From contig JAVBLR010000009.1 of NCBI GenBank assembly GCA_031553395.1, positions 62,001 to 126,000 on the forward strand: a DNA stretch of 64,000 nt. The letters are read 5' to 3'. Shown piece after piece: positions 1 through 8,455 of this stretch. This stretch comes from WRGA01 sp031553395 (GTDB taxonomy: Bacteria; Bacteroidota; Bacteroidia; Bacteroidales; WRGA01). A model generated the notes under the pieces. The model saw nothing but the letters and a program-made list of their open reading frames with translations, made no database searches and was not told the DNA's origin. Each line of letters starts with the position of its first letter. Position 1 is the stretch's first letter. A program made the position numbers and the translations under genes.

Positions 1-1
1 A

Positions 2-1786
2 TTGCATCGCTTGGAATACCGAGGCTATGACAGTGCCGGCGTTGCTCTTGTAAATGCTGAAAAGGATTTGAATGTATATAAAGCAAAAGGAAAGGTTGCT
101 GATTTAGAGGAGTTTGTAGAATCGAAAGATGTTAGTGGAACTATTGGTATTGCGCATACCCGTTGGGCTACACATGGGGAACCAAATAATGTAAATGCTC
201 ACCCACATTATTCTCAATCGGAAACATTGGCACTTATTCACAATGGCATTATTGAGAATTATTCGGTATTAAAAGAAGAACTTATTTCTAAAGGATATAA
301 ATTTTGTAGTTGTACTGATACAGAAGTACTAATTCAACTAATTGAATACATAAAAGATAGCAACAATGTTGATTTGGTTACGGCTGTTCAATTAGCTTTA
401 AGTCAGGTTATTGGGGCTTACGCGATTGCAATTTTAGAAAAAGGCAATCCTGATTTAATAATTGCTGCAAGAAAAAGTAGTCCTCTGGTTGTTGGGATAG
501 GTAAAAATGAATATTTTTTAGCTTCTGATGCAACACCTATTATTGAATACACCGACAAAGTAATTTATTTGGATGATGAGGAAATTGCTATTATCCGTCG
601 TAACGAAGAATTAAAAATAATCTCAATAGAAAATGTAGAGAAAACGCCTCATATCCAGCAATTGAGTATGAGTCTCAGTCAATTGGAAAAGGGCGGTTAT
701 CCTCATTTTATGTTGAAGGAAATATTTGAACAACCCCGTACATTGCGTGATTGCATGAGTGGACGAGTAAATGTGGAAGGAACGAATGTTGTGCTTTCAG
801 GTATTTTAGATCACAAAGAGAAATTCCTGAATGCAAGGCGTATTGTAATTTGCGCTTGTGGTACTTCCTGGCATGCTGGTCTTATCGGAATGTATTTATT
901 GGAAGAATACTGTCGAATTCCGGTCATGGTAGAATATTCGTCGGAATTTCGTTACCGTAAGCCGGTTATTTATCATGATGATGTAGTTATAGCTATTTCC
1001 CAATCAGGTGAAACGGCAGATACATTGGCGGCAATTGAATTGGCGAAAAGTCAGGGTGCATTTATTTATGGAATTTGTAATGTTGTGGGTTCGTCTATTC
1101 CTCGTGCAACTCACGGTGGTTCTTATACGCATGCCGGTCCGGAAATTGGTGTTGCATCAACCAAAGCTTTTACAGCACAGGTTACTGTATTGACATTGAT
1201 GACATTAGCTATTGGAAAAGTAAGAGGTACTATTTCTGATACTGATTATCTGAATATTACGAAGGAATTACAAAGTGTTCCCGAGAAAATGGAGAAAACG
1301 TTGTTATTGAACGACCAGATAAAGGAATTTTCCAAGATATTTACGTATGCAAGAAATTTCATTTATTTGGGACGTGGATATAACTATCCGTTAGCATTAG
1401 AAGGTGCATTGAAGCTGAAAGAAATATCCTATATTCATGCCGAAGGTTATCCGGCTGCTGAAATGAAACATGGGCCTATTGCTTTGATCGATACAGAAAT
1501 GCCTGTTGTTGTAATTGCTACTAAAAAGGGTATGTACGAAAAAGTAGTGAGCAATATTCAGGAAATAAAAGCCCGGAAAGGAAAAGTTATTGCCATTGTA
1601 ACCGAAGGTGATGAAATGGTAAAAGAAATTTCGGATTATTGTATCGAAATACCTTTGACCGAAGAATGTCTAGTGCCGTTGGTTGCATCCATTCCATTAC
1701 AATTATTGGCTTATTACATTGCTGTTACAAAAGGGCAAGATGTAGATCAGCCACGAAATCTGGCAAAATCAGTAACTGTAGAATAA
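2..1786 (+). CDS. glmS: Glutamine--fructose-6-phosphate aminotransferase (isomerizing), 5' partial
   Basis: Makes glucosamine-6-phosphate from fructose-6-phosphate and glutamine, the first step towards UDP-GlcNAc for peptidoglycan and lipid A. The reading frame is open to the window edge and begins inside the conserved LEYRGYDSAG segment, so roughly the first 25 residues, including the catalytic N-terminal Cys of the glutaminase domain, lie outside the window; the TTG at base 2 is not a real start. Visible parts are the rest of the class II glutaminase domain (HTRWATHG, HNGIIENY), then two SIS sugar-isomerase domains with CGTSWHAG, SQSGETADT, LGRGYNYPLALEGALKLKE and AEMKHGPIAL near the C-terminus, ending in the usual AKSVTVE. 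About 594 residues are visible, consistent with a full-length enzyme of a little over 600. It converges on the ABC-F gene across a shared terminator. Confidence 0.97.
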   Translation: MHRLEYRGYDSAGVALVNAEKDLNVYKAKGKVADLEEFVESKDVSGTIGIAHTRWATHGEPNNVNAHPHYSQSETLALIHNGIIENYSVLKEELISKGYKFCSCTDTEVLIQLIEYIKDSNNVDLVTAVQLALSQVIGAYAIAILEKGNPDLIIAARKSSPLVVGIGKNEYFLASDATPIIEYTDKVIYLDDEEIAIIRRNEELKIISIENVEKTPHIQQLSMSLSQLEKGGYPHFMLKEIFEQPRTLRDCMSGRVNVEGTNVVLSGILDHKEKFLNARRIVICACGTSWHAGLIGMYLLEEYCRIPVMVEYSSEFRYRKPVIYHDDVVIAISQSGETADTLAAIELAKSQGAFIYGICNVVGSSIPRATHGGSYTHAGPEIGVASTKAFTAQVTVLTLMTLAIGKVRGTISDTDYLNITKELQSVPEKMEKTLLLNDQIKEFSKIFTYARNFIYLGRGYNYPLALEGALKLKEISYIHAEGYPAAEMKHGPIALIDTEMPVVVIATKKGMYEKVVSNIQEIKARKGKVIAIVTEGDEMVKEISDYCIEIPLTEECLVPLVASIPLQLLAYYIAVTKGQDVDQPRNLAKSVTVE

Positions 1787-1800
1787 TATATTATTTCAAT

Positions 1801-1846
1801 ATACAAAAACGCCTGATTTATATTACAAATCAGGCGTTTTTGTATA
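1801..1846. terminator. Bidirectional intrinsic terminator between glmS and the ABC-F gene
   Basis: The arms at 1801-1819 and 1828-1846 are reverse complements over 19 bases (core AACGCCTGATTT / AAATCAGGCGTT) with an 8-base loop. The outer ends are A-rich on one side and T-rich on the other, so each strand gives a hairpin followed by U residues. It lies between two convergent genes, right for both. Confidence 0.85.
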
Positions 1847-1850
1847 TTTA

Positions 1851-3482
1851 TCATTTCTCCAATTCACGAAGAGTTTCCATTTTCTTTTTTTGGAGGAATC
1901 CGTAAATATCTTCCAAATGTTCGGTAACTTTTTGATTTCCGAATTCGTAAACCTTCGTGACTAATCCATCCAAGAAATCCCGGTCATGGGAAACTACGAT
2001 TAATGTTCCATCATAATCATTCAAAGCACTTTTCAGAATATCTTTGGTTTTCATATCCAAATGGTTGGTCGGTTCATCCAGAATAAGCAGATTTACAGGC
2101 TCCAACAACAATTTTATCATAGCCAAACGTGTACGTTCACCACCGGAAAGCACTTTTACTTTTTTAGTCGAATCTTCACCTCCAAACATAAAAGCACCTA
2201 AAATATCCCTGATTTTTGTACGAATATCCCCTTTGGCAACATCGTCGATTGTTTGAAAAACCGTCAAATTTTCATCTAATAAAGAAGCTTGATTTTGAGC
2301 AAAATAACCGATTTGGATATTATGTCCTAATGTCAATGTTCCATCAAAATCGATTTCATTCATTATACATTTTACCAATGTCGATTTTCCCTCGCCGTTT
2401 TTTCCAACAAAAGCAACTTTATCTCCTCGTTCGATCGTTACCATTGCATTATTAAAAACAGTATGAGCATCATATTTCTTCGAAACGCCGTCAACAGTTA
2501 CCGGATAACTACCGGAACGTGGTGATGGAGGGAATTTTAATCTCAACGCTGAAGTATCTTCTTCGTCAACTTCGATAATTTGTAGTTTTTCCAGCATCTT
2601 TACACGCGATTGTACTTGCAATGTTTTGGAGTAAGTACCTTTGAAACGCTCGATAAATTCGGTTGTTTCGGCAATCATTTTTTGCTGTTCTTCAAAAGCT
2701 TTCTGTTGTTGTTCGCGGCGTTCTTTTCTTAGCTCTAAATATTTAGAATAATTTACTTTATAATCATAAATTCGCCCCATTGTTACTTCGAGTGTCCGTG
2801 TTGTAATATTATCCACAAATGCACGATCATGGGAAATAACAACAACAGCCTTTCCACTATTTGTCAAGAAATCCTCAAACCATTGAATTGATTCAATATC
2901 AAGATGATTGGTTGGCTCATCCAATAGAATTACATCCGGATTACGGAGCAGCAATTTAGCCAATTCAATACGCATTCTCCAACCACCGCTAAAATCAGAA
3001 GTCTGCCGGTTAAAATCCTCACGTTTAAATCCCAATCCAAGCAATGTCTTTTCAACATCGGCTTCGTAATTGGTTGCATCTATGGCATAAAATTTTTCAC
3101 TTAACGAAGAAACTTTTTCTATTAATTCATAATAACTTTCCGATTCATAATCAGTTCGTTCTGTTAGTTCCTGATTTAATTTCTCAATCTCTTTTTCCAT
3201 CTCAAATAAATGAGAAAAAGCTTGGGATGTTTCTTCAAAGACCGTCCGTCCGTCTTCGGTCATTAAATGTTGAGGTAAGTATGCAATAACAGTATCTTTT
3301 GGTGCTGAGACTTTTCCTCGCGAAGATTCGCGCACACCTGCCAATATTTTAAGCAATGTTGATTTTCCTGCTCCATTTTTGCCCATCAAGGCAATCCTGT
3401 CTTTTTCATTGATAACAAATGAAATATCTGCAAAAAGAGTTGTTCCTCCAAATTCTACCGTAAGTCCGTCTACTGAAATCAT
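1851..3482 (-). CDS. ABC-F family ATP-binding protein (ribosome-associated type)
   Basis: A soluble protein of 543 residues with two ABC ATPase domains and no membrane segments. The first domain has Walker A GKNGAGKST near residue 36, signature FSGGWRMRIELAKLLL and Walker B VILLDEPTNHLDI; the second has GKNGEGKST, LSGGERTRLAMIKLL and LLILDEPTNHLDM. Between them lies a highly charged, glutamine- and glutamate-rich helical linker (about residues 240-300), the feature that ABC-F proteins insert into the ribosomal E site. Family members act as translation factors or protect the ribosome from antibiotics; which role applies here cannot be read from the sequence. It resembles the YdiF/YbiT group in length and lacks a long C-terminal coiled coil. 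It is a single gene with its own promoter box at 3502-3509. Confidence 0.93.
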   Translation of the reverse strand: MISVDGLTVEFGGTTLFADISFVINEKDRIALMGKNGAGKSTLLKILAGVRESSRGKVSAPKDTVIAYLPQHLMTEDGRTVFEETSQAFSHLFEMEKEIEKLNQELTERTDYESESYYELIEKVSSLSEKFYAIDATNYEADVEKTLLGLGFKREDFNRQTSDFSGGWRMRIELAKLLLRNPDVILLDEPTNHLDIESIQWFEDFLTNSGKAVVVISHDRAFVDNITTRTLEVTMGRIYDYKVNYSKYLELRKERREQQQKAFEEQQKMIAETTEFIERFKGTYSKTLQVQSRVKMLEKLQIIEVDEEDTSALRLKFPPSPRSGSYPVTVDGVSKKYDAHTVFNNAMVTIERGDKVAFVGKNGEGKSTLVKCIMNEIDFDGTLTLGHNIQIGYFAQNQASLLDENLTVFQTIDDVAKGDIRTKIRDILGAFMFGGEDSTKKVKVLSGGERTRLAMIKLLLEPVNLLILDEPTNHLDMKTKDILKSALNDYDGTLIVVSHDRDFLDGLVTKVYEFGNQKVTEHLEDIYGFLQKKKMETLRELEK

Positions 3483-3501
3483 ATTTTTTTGAATAAGGGC
3501 G

Positions 3502-3509
3502 CAAAGATA
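3502..3509 (-). promoter_or_regulatory. -7 promoter box of the ABC-F gene
   Basis: Read on the minus strand the bases are TATCTTTG, a match to the Bacteroidota -7 consensus TAnnTTTG, about 20 bases before the start codon of the ABC-F gene. Only the motif is seen; transcription is inferred. Confidence 0.6.
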
Positions 3510-3553
3510 ATTAATTTAAAATCACTTAACAAAAAACAGAAAAATGGAGATAT

Positions 3554-3646
3554 TGACACCGATTTGAATGTTTTACGTTTTACGCCTCGGTAACATCAAC
3601 CATTTACGTATAATGTAAAACGTAAAACGTATTACATATCGGACTC
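3554..3646 (-). repeat. Palindromic dispersed element, copy B (long core)
   Basis: On the minus strand this runs from CGAGTCCGATATGTAA to TTCAAATCGGTGTCA. The inner arms are built from GTAAAACGTAAAAC and its complement (about 3568-3584 and 3614-3634), so the RNA would fold into a hairpin. The same ends flank a much shorter palindrome at 49498-49538, and a similar right end is found at 11813-11932 around an unrelated palindrome. It lies between the ABC-F promoter and the terminator at 3672-3708 and contains no gene. Confidence 0.6.
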
Positions 3647-3671
3647 GTTTTGAAGATTACTTTAAAAAACA

Positions 3672-3708
3672 AAACAAGCATCCAAAAATCTTTTCCGGAT
3701 GCTTGTTT
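3672..3708 (-). terminator. Intrinsic terminator of the coiled-coil protein gene
   Basis: Twelve-base arms AAACAAGCATCC (3672-3683) and GGATGCTTGTTT (3697-3708) enclose a 13-base loop. On the minus strand the hairpin is followed by a T-rich tract. It is 25 bases after the stop of the gene at 3733-4611. Confidence 0.8.
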
Positions 3709-3732
3709 AAGCAAGAAATAAAATATTATTTT

Positions 3733-4611
3733 TTATTTTTCTAATGTGAAACCCAGCCAACCAATCCGATTTCCATCAGCAAAAATATCGGCTCTGTAAT
3801 TCCCCGGATATAAATACTCTTCAATTTTCCAATACACGCAAACTTGTGTATCTTCACCATCATATTCAATTATTTTTTGAATAGAATAATTAATATCCTT
3901 ATTTTCATACCGGAATGTATTATTTCTGTTTTTTACAAGAATGTCATCATCCGGTTTTAAAATACATACATAAATGGGTTTCTCTCCCGTTGGAGCAGTA
4001 ATATTTTTTGCAACAGTAAAGCAGATATTCAATTGTTGTATCTTATCAATCTTCTTCTCTTTCTTACCATTTTTATTTACGGGAGTAACTGAAATTCCAG
4101 TAGCATTTAGCTTTGAGGCAAGAGTTACTCTTTCCGTTAGATGTTCTTTTTCCTCTGACAAGCGACTTACTGTTTGTGATGCTTGTTGATATTTTTGAGT
4201 AACTTCTGCATTTTGTTTTTGTAACTTTTGATTGGCAGCATTCAACGAGTCTATTTGAACAATATATGAACGCATAACACCACGTACGGTTTCCAATTCT
4301 TTTTTTAATTCGTTGATTCTCCGTGCATTCGTAGATTTAACTGTGCGAAGTTCTTCTAATAATCGTTGCACTTTTGCTTTTTCGGCATCAAGCAAATACA
4401 ATAAAGAATCGTTTTTAATATTGGTAGGCATCTGATATTCATCATACTGTGCAGCAAGTTGAGCATATTCCTCTTCTAATTCCGTTTTTTGCATATCGAG
4501 TTGTTCGCTCATTTCCGAAACAACTTTTTGCTGTTGCATGATATAATATACAAAACCGGCTATTAGTGCAGCTAGTACAATTCCAATTATAATAATGTAA
4601 GTTTTTTTCAT
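3733..4611 (-). CDS. Conserved membrane-anchored coiled-coil protein of unknown function
   Basis: The start was set at the ATG at 4611 (MKKTYIIIIG), not the longer frame beginning at 4644, because the -7 promoter box at 4642-4649 would otherwise lie inside the gene; this gives 292 residues. Residues about 4-24 form one hydrophobic helix, so the protein is anchored by its N-terminus. Residues about 25-175 are strongly charged with heptad-like spacing (long coiled coil), followed by a basic GKKEKKIDK stretch and a C-terminal beta-rich domain of about 100 residues ending WLGFTLEK. I do not recognise a named family. It is the last gene of the minus-strand series, behind aroE but separated by about 110 bases and its own promoter. 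Confidence 0.75.
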   Translation of the reverse strand: MKKTYIIIIGIVLAALIAGFVYYIMQQQKVVSEMSEQLDMQKTELEEEYAQLAAQYDEYQMPTNIKNDSLLYLLDAEKAKVQRLLEELRTVKSTNARRINELKKELETVRGVMRSYIVQIDSLNAANQKLQKQNAEVTQKYQQASQTVSRLSEEKEHLTERVTLASKLNATGISVTPVNKNGKKEKKIDKIQQLNICFTVAKNITAPTGEKPIYVCILKPDDDILVKNRNNTFRYENKDINYSIQKIIEYDGEDTQVCVYWKIEEYLYPGNYRADIFADGNRIGWLGFTLEK

Positions 4612-4641
4612 ATAAAACCGACCTTTGTTTTTAACAAGGCA

Positions 4642-4649
4642 CAAAGTTA
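4642..4649 (-). promoter_or_regulatory. -7 promoter box of the coiled-coil protein gene
   Basis: The minus-strand sequence is TAACTTTG, matching TAnnTTTG, about 30 bases before the chosen ATG at 4611. It is one reason to prefer that start. Confidence 0.55.
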
Positions 4650-4723
4650 AGCCTTAATCTATCCTTAGATTATTAAATGTGTGATTTTTAAGAATATTTG
4701 AGATTTTCAAGGAAAAATAAAAA

Positions 4724-5467
4724 TTATTCCTGCCATATTTGCCATGAAACAAAAGCCTGAAGCAACAACATTTCCAATCCGTTTTTGGTAATAGCACCGC
4801 GTTCTTTTCCTAAGCGTAGAAACTTGGTAGTATCCGGATTGTATAACAAATCGTATAATATATGATTTGGTGTTAAATGTTGATAAGGTATTTCAGGAGC
4901 ATTATCTTCATTCGGGTACATTCCTACCGGAGTTGTATTGATAATTACAGTATTTTCTTCCATAACCTTTTGATTCAAATCAGTATAAGCCAATTCTCCT
5001 TTTTCCGGTTTTCGGGAAACATACGTAGTAATTACATTCAATTTTTTCAATGCATAAACAACAGCTTTAGAAGCACCTCCTGTGCCCAAAACCAACGCTT
5101 TTTTATGTGTATCATTGAGTAACGGGCCAATGGAATCATAAAACCCGATAAAATCAGAATTAAACCCCTTGAGTTTTAATCCATTTTTGGTATAATTGAA
5201 TTTAATAACATTTACTGCACCTATTTCCTTTGCAGCGTTATCCAATTCATCCAAATATTTGATTACCTGTTCCTTGTATGGAATTGTGACATTCAATCCC
5301 CTGAGATTTGGATTCTTAGCAATTAAAGCCTTAAATTCTTTTATATCAGGAATTTCAAAATTTACATATTCGGCATTCAAATGTTCCGACTGAAATTTTT
5401 CATTAAAATAACCTTTTGAAAAAGAGTGGGATAGGGGGTATCCGATTAGACCGTACTTATCTGACAT
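4724..5467 (-). CDS. aroE: Shikimate dehydrogenase
   Basis: Catalyses the NADPH-dependent reduction of 3-dehydroshikimate to shikimate in aromatic amino acid synthesis. At 247 residues it is a short but normal AroE. The N-terminal substrate domain has GYPLSHSFS and NVTIPYKE, which supplies the catalytic lysine; the nucleotide-binding domain has GTGGASKAV, then NTTPVGMYP and the C-terminal NGLEMLLLQA. It follows purC by about 50 bases on the same strand and is probably co-transcribed with it. Confidence 0.95.
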   Translation of the reverse strand: MSDKYGLIGYPLSHSFSKGYFNEKFQSEHLNAEYVNFEIPDIKEFKALIAKNPNLRGLNVTIPYKEQVIKYLDELDNAAKEIGAVNVIKFNYTKNGLKLKGFNSDFIGFYDSIGPLLNDTHKKALVLGTGGASKAVVYALKKLNVITTYVSRKPEKGELAYTDLNQKVMEENTVIINTTPVGMYPNEDNAPEIPYQHLTPNHILYDLLYNPDTTKFLRLGKERGAITKNGLEMLLLQAFVSWQIWQE

Positions 5468-5515
5468 AGGCTATTGTTTTTTATATTTCAACTAATAATC
5501 AGTAACGAGGATAAA

Positions 5516-6463
5516 TTATTTTTTATTCAGAAAATCAATAATATTCTTTTCAATGCGGTTTACAACATCAGAAGCATTGGCTTTTTCGAATTTATCACCT
5601 GTGATTTTCTCGTATAATTCAATGTAACGTTCAGAAACACTATTGCAATAATCCTCTGTCATTTCGGGAACTTTTTGTCCTTCTTTTCCTTGAAATCCGT
5701 TTTCCATTAACCATTTCCGCACAAATTCTTTTGAAAGTTGTTTTTGTTCTTCGCCTTTCTCGAAAAGTTCCTGATAAGTTGCAGCATAGAAATAACGAGA
5801 GGAATCCGGTGTATGAATTTCATCTATCAGATAAATTTTCCCATCACGCTTACCGAATTCATATTTTGTATCAACCAAAATCAATCCTTTTTGAGCTGCC
5901 ATTTCGGTTCCACGTTGGAAAAGTGCTTGTGTATAACGTTCCAATTGTTCGTATTCGGCTTTGTCTACTAATCCCTGAGCAATAATTTCTTCTTTCGAGA
6001 TATTCTCGTCATGCCCTTCATCAGCTTTAGTTGTAGGAGTAATGATTGGAGTAGGAAATTTTTGATTTTCTTTCATTCCATCCGGCAAAGCAACTCCGCA
6101 AAGAGTTCTTGCTCCGGCTTTATATTCTCGCCAAGCACTTCCGGTTAAATATCCGCGAATAACCATTTCCACCTTATATGGTTCGCACCTTAGTCCAACT
6201 GTAACCATCGGATCGGGAGAAGCAATTTTCCAATTTGGAACAATATCGGACGTTGCATCTAAAAATTTTTCGGCAATTTGATTTAAAACTTGTCCTTTGT
6301 AAGGTATTCCTTTCGGCAATACAACGTCAAACGCCGAAATTCGATCTGTTGCAATCATGATTAAAAGATCATTGTCGATTGTGTAAACGTCGCGCACTTT
6401 ACCATGATATACTTTTGTTTGTCCCGGAAAATTGAAATCTGTTCTTGTTAATGTATTTTTCAT
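5516..6463 (-). CDS. purC: Phosphoribosylaminoimidazole-succinocarboxamide synthase (SAICAR synthase)
   Basis: Joins CAIR and aspartate with ATP in the de novo purine pathway. The 315-residue protein is of the longer PurC type, with KVRDVY near residue 22, ATDRISAFD, the RCEPYKVEMVIRGYLTGSAW block, LILVDTKYEFG and DEIHTPDSSRY. The gene has two things its neighbours lack: its own -7 box at 6507-6514 and a strong Shine-Dalgarno sequence at 6473-6480. It may thus be expressed independently of the membrane-enzyme genes upstream. Confidence 0.97.
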   Translation of the reverse strand: MKNTLTRTDFNFPGQTKVYHGKVRDVYTIDNDLLIMIATDRISAFDVVLPKGIPYKGQVLNQIAEKFLDATSDIVPNWKIASPDPMVTVGLRCEPYKVEMVIRGYLTGSAWREYKAGARTLCGVALPDGMKENQKFPTPIITPTTKADEGHDENISKEEIIAQGLVDKAEYEQLERYTQALFQRGTEMAAQKGLILVDTKYEFGKRDGKIYLIDEIHTPDSSRYFYAATYQELFEKGEEQKQLSKEFVRKWLMENGFQGKEGQKVPEMTEDYCNSVSERYIELYEKITGDKFEKANASDVVNRIEKNIIDFLNKK

Positions 6464-6472
6464 TTTGTAAAA

Positions 6473-6514
6473 TCCTCCTATTTATCTGGTTTGACAAATA
6501 TTTTTGCAAATTTA
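6473..6514 (-). promoter_or_regulatory. purC promoter box and unusual Shine-Dalgarno sequence
   Basis: On the minus strand TAAATTTG (6507-6514) matches TAnnTTTG. TAGGAGGA (6473-6480) follows nine bases before the purC ATG. Good Shine-Dalgarno sequences are rare in Bacteroidota, so this one stands out against the other starts in the window. Confidence 0.6.
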
Positions 6515-6530
6515 AGTGATTATATTGAAA

Positions 6531-7130
6531 TTAAACATGTTTAAAAAAAGCAAAATCAGCGATTGACAATAAATCTTTGTCACCGTTGCTATCCCCATAT
6601 GCATATAACTGGTAATTTCTCCTGTCCGGATATGCGGCAAGGAATCTGTTTACTTTTTCACGCCCATAACAATTTTTCGATTTAAACCTTCCGGTAACTA
6701 CACCGTGATCTGTTTCGATTTGAGTTGCCAGAACACGATTGATGGAAACAGATGTTGCCCAAGGAATAATCCAATTTTCCGGAGAAGCACTGACAATAAC
6801 AACTAAATGTCCCGAAGACTGATGTTCCTGCATTTTTTCAAATGCATCTTTTTTCAATATACAATGAATCCGGTCGGCATAAGATTGACACAATGTCTTA
6901 AAAATATCTGTTTTCATTCCTCTGAAAAAATGAGCGAACAATCTTTGTTTTGCCTTTTCGTTGCCTATCAATCCAACTTTATATAAAAATAAGATAGGAG
7001 ACAAAAGTATCATTCCGGCAAAAGTTCTCTTTTTTCCGAATGAAAAAAAAAGAAAATCAAGTAATGTATCTTTTTGTGTCAATGTGCCGTCAAAATCAAA
7101 AGCTGCAATTACAGGTATAGGAACTATCAT
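6531..7130 (-). CDS. HAD superfamily IB phosphatase
   Basis: A 199-residue haloacid-dehalogenase-fold phosphatase of subclass IB (phosphoserine-phosphatase-like). Motif I is DFDGTL with both catalytic aspartates, motif II is VSASPENW, the lysine of motif III lies in GREKVNRFL, and motif IV is GDSNGDKDLL. A hydrophobic cap stretch follows motif I (about residues 35-55). Its start overlaps the stop of the membrane protein upstream by four bases (ATGA), so it is translationally coupled to it. The neighbouring UbiA-type enzyme suggests the substrate may be a polyprenyl-phosphate-linked sugar phosphate; that is inference. Without the context it would simply be called a HAD-IB hydrolase. Confidence 0.85.
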   Translation of the reverse strand: MIVPIPVIAAFDFDGTLTQKDTLLDFLFFSFGKKRTFAGMILLSPILFLYKVGLIGNEKAKQRLFAHFFRGMKTDIFKTLCQSYADRIHCILKKDAFEKMQEHQSSGHLVVIVSASPENWIIPWATSVSINRVLATQIETDHGVVTGRFKSKNCYGREKVNRFLAAYPDRRNYQLYAYGDSNGDKDLLSIADFAFFKHV

Positions 7131-8455
7131 GCCGGATAATATTTTAGCGCAAAATCGACTATTTGATAAGTCTTATATGCATTATGTATAACCAATGTAA
7201 CCAGCATCAAAACCATGATCACATCAAAGACTCTCTTGCCGGTTTTCATTTTCAATTGATCATATCCCCATCCCAACAACATGGGAATGACAAACACCCA
7301 ATGTCCGCCGTAAAGGAAAGATTCAAATAATCCGAAATTCATCACAAACGTAATGAAAAAATCGACAAAAAAACTCAGCAACAAAATGAAAACCAATTTA
7401 TTCTTCCGATTGGTAATTGCCGAAAACAAGCACAATAGCAATAACGTTCCTCCAAGAATATAATCTGGAAAATGCGAACAATACGTTATATTCAGTTGCG
7501 GATTATTATATTTACCTATCGGCGCATTCGTAAAATTACCCCAATAGACAGGAGCATTCAAAAAATAAGAAAACAGTGCGTTTCCTTTTGATGTTTGATA
7601 TGCTTCTTTATTCGAATCTGAAGCAACAAAATCTCGATATGATGTAACGGACTCCTTTATATTACTGCTTCCAATCAAAAGAGTTCCGATGTATGCCGAC
7701 AAAAAAAATAAGCTGACAATCAAGGCCCGTTTTAAAATCCGGGTTATTTTCATTCCCGAAAACAAATCCGGAATAAAGCATTTTACAATATTGGTAATGG
7801 TAATTCCTCCGATGATATTCCCCAAAACAAACAACTGAAAAAACGATATATTCTTGCCGTTTCGAATATTCAAGGAAAAATTCATCATCATAAATGTCAG
7901 AAAGAACAACGAAAAAGAAAAAGATTCAGGAGTAAATGACAATGTTATGTTTGTGGCAAAAAACAAAAAAAACGTCGTCAACAGTAGGGAACGTTTTATC
8001 CCGATGCGAACTACATCGTGTAAATAACGATATACATACACATTTGCACAAGCAACCATCACACTCATGGCTGTCAATAAAATATAAAAACGCACATCAA
8101 CCCCGGAAAACAGAGACAATCGACCCAACAAAGCAATCGGCCAATTGACCAACATCAGAAAAGGATGACGGGGATCAGCGAGAGTGGGAACAATCGGCAT
8201 AAAATTCTTGATATAAGCCGTCACATCAAAACTGAAATATATATCCACATATATTTCAGGATTCAGAATAAAAGAGGTGTTTATTCCCAAGTAAAACGCC
8301 AACGGCAAATAAACAAGCAGCGAAAAAAACAACACTGTTTTTTCCATTCTGCCATGAGGCAACATCAGCAAAAACAATTCTTTTACATTCCTGCAGAACC
8401 GCGACAATATCTCGGATACAGTATTCTTCGCGGGAATATTTCCGGAAACCGTCAT
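7127..8455 (-). CDS. Multi-pass membrane protein, GT-C-like putative glycosyltransferase (paralogue 1)
   Basis: A protein of 442 residues with a short cytoplasmic N-terminus and about ten hydrophobic segments. The first periplasmic loop holds acidic residues (VDIYFSFD) and DPRHPF, which resembles the catalytic aspartate and the HPP-type motif that GT-C transferases such as the PMT/ArnT group carry in the same place. I see no closer family. It is a tandem copy of the gene just upstream: by eye well over half of the residues match, and both end in IVDFALKYYPA. Start and stop overlap with both neighbours by four bases (ATGA), so the three genes are one translational unit. Activity as a glycosyltransferase that uses a lipid-linked sugar is inferred from topology and context, not shown. 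Confidence 0.7.
   Translation of the reverse strand: MTVSGNIPAKNTVSEILSRFCRNVKELFLLMLPHGRMEKTVLFFSLLVYLPLAFYLGINTSFILNPEIYVDIYFSFDVTAYIKNFMPIVPTLADPRHPFLMLVNWPIALLGRLSLFSGVDVRFYILLTAMSVMVACANVYVYRYLHDVVRIGIKRSLLLTTFFLFFATNITLSFTPESFSFSLFFLTFMMMNFSLNIRNGKNISFFQLFVLGNIIGGITITNIVKCFIPDLFSGMKITRILKRALIVSLFFLSAYIGTLLIGSSNIKESVTSYRDFVASDSNKEAYQTSKGNALFSYFLNAPVYWGNFTNAPIGKYNNPQLNITYCSHFPDYILGGTLLLLCLFSAITNRKNKLVFILLLSFFVDFFITFVMNFGLFESFLYGGHWVFVIPMLLGWGYDQLKMKTGKRVFDVIMVLMLVTLVIHNAYKTYQIVDFALKYYPA

Noticed and set aside
2..60. TTG at base 2 as the real start of glmS
   Set aside because: The frame begins inside the conserved LEYRGYDSAG segment; the N-terminal catalytic Cys region is missing, so the gene is cut by the window edge.
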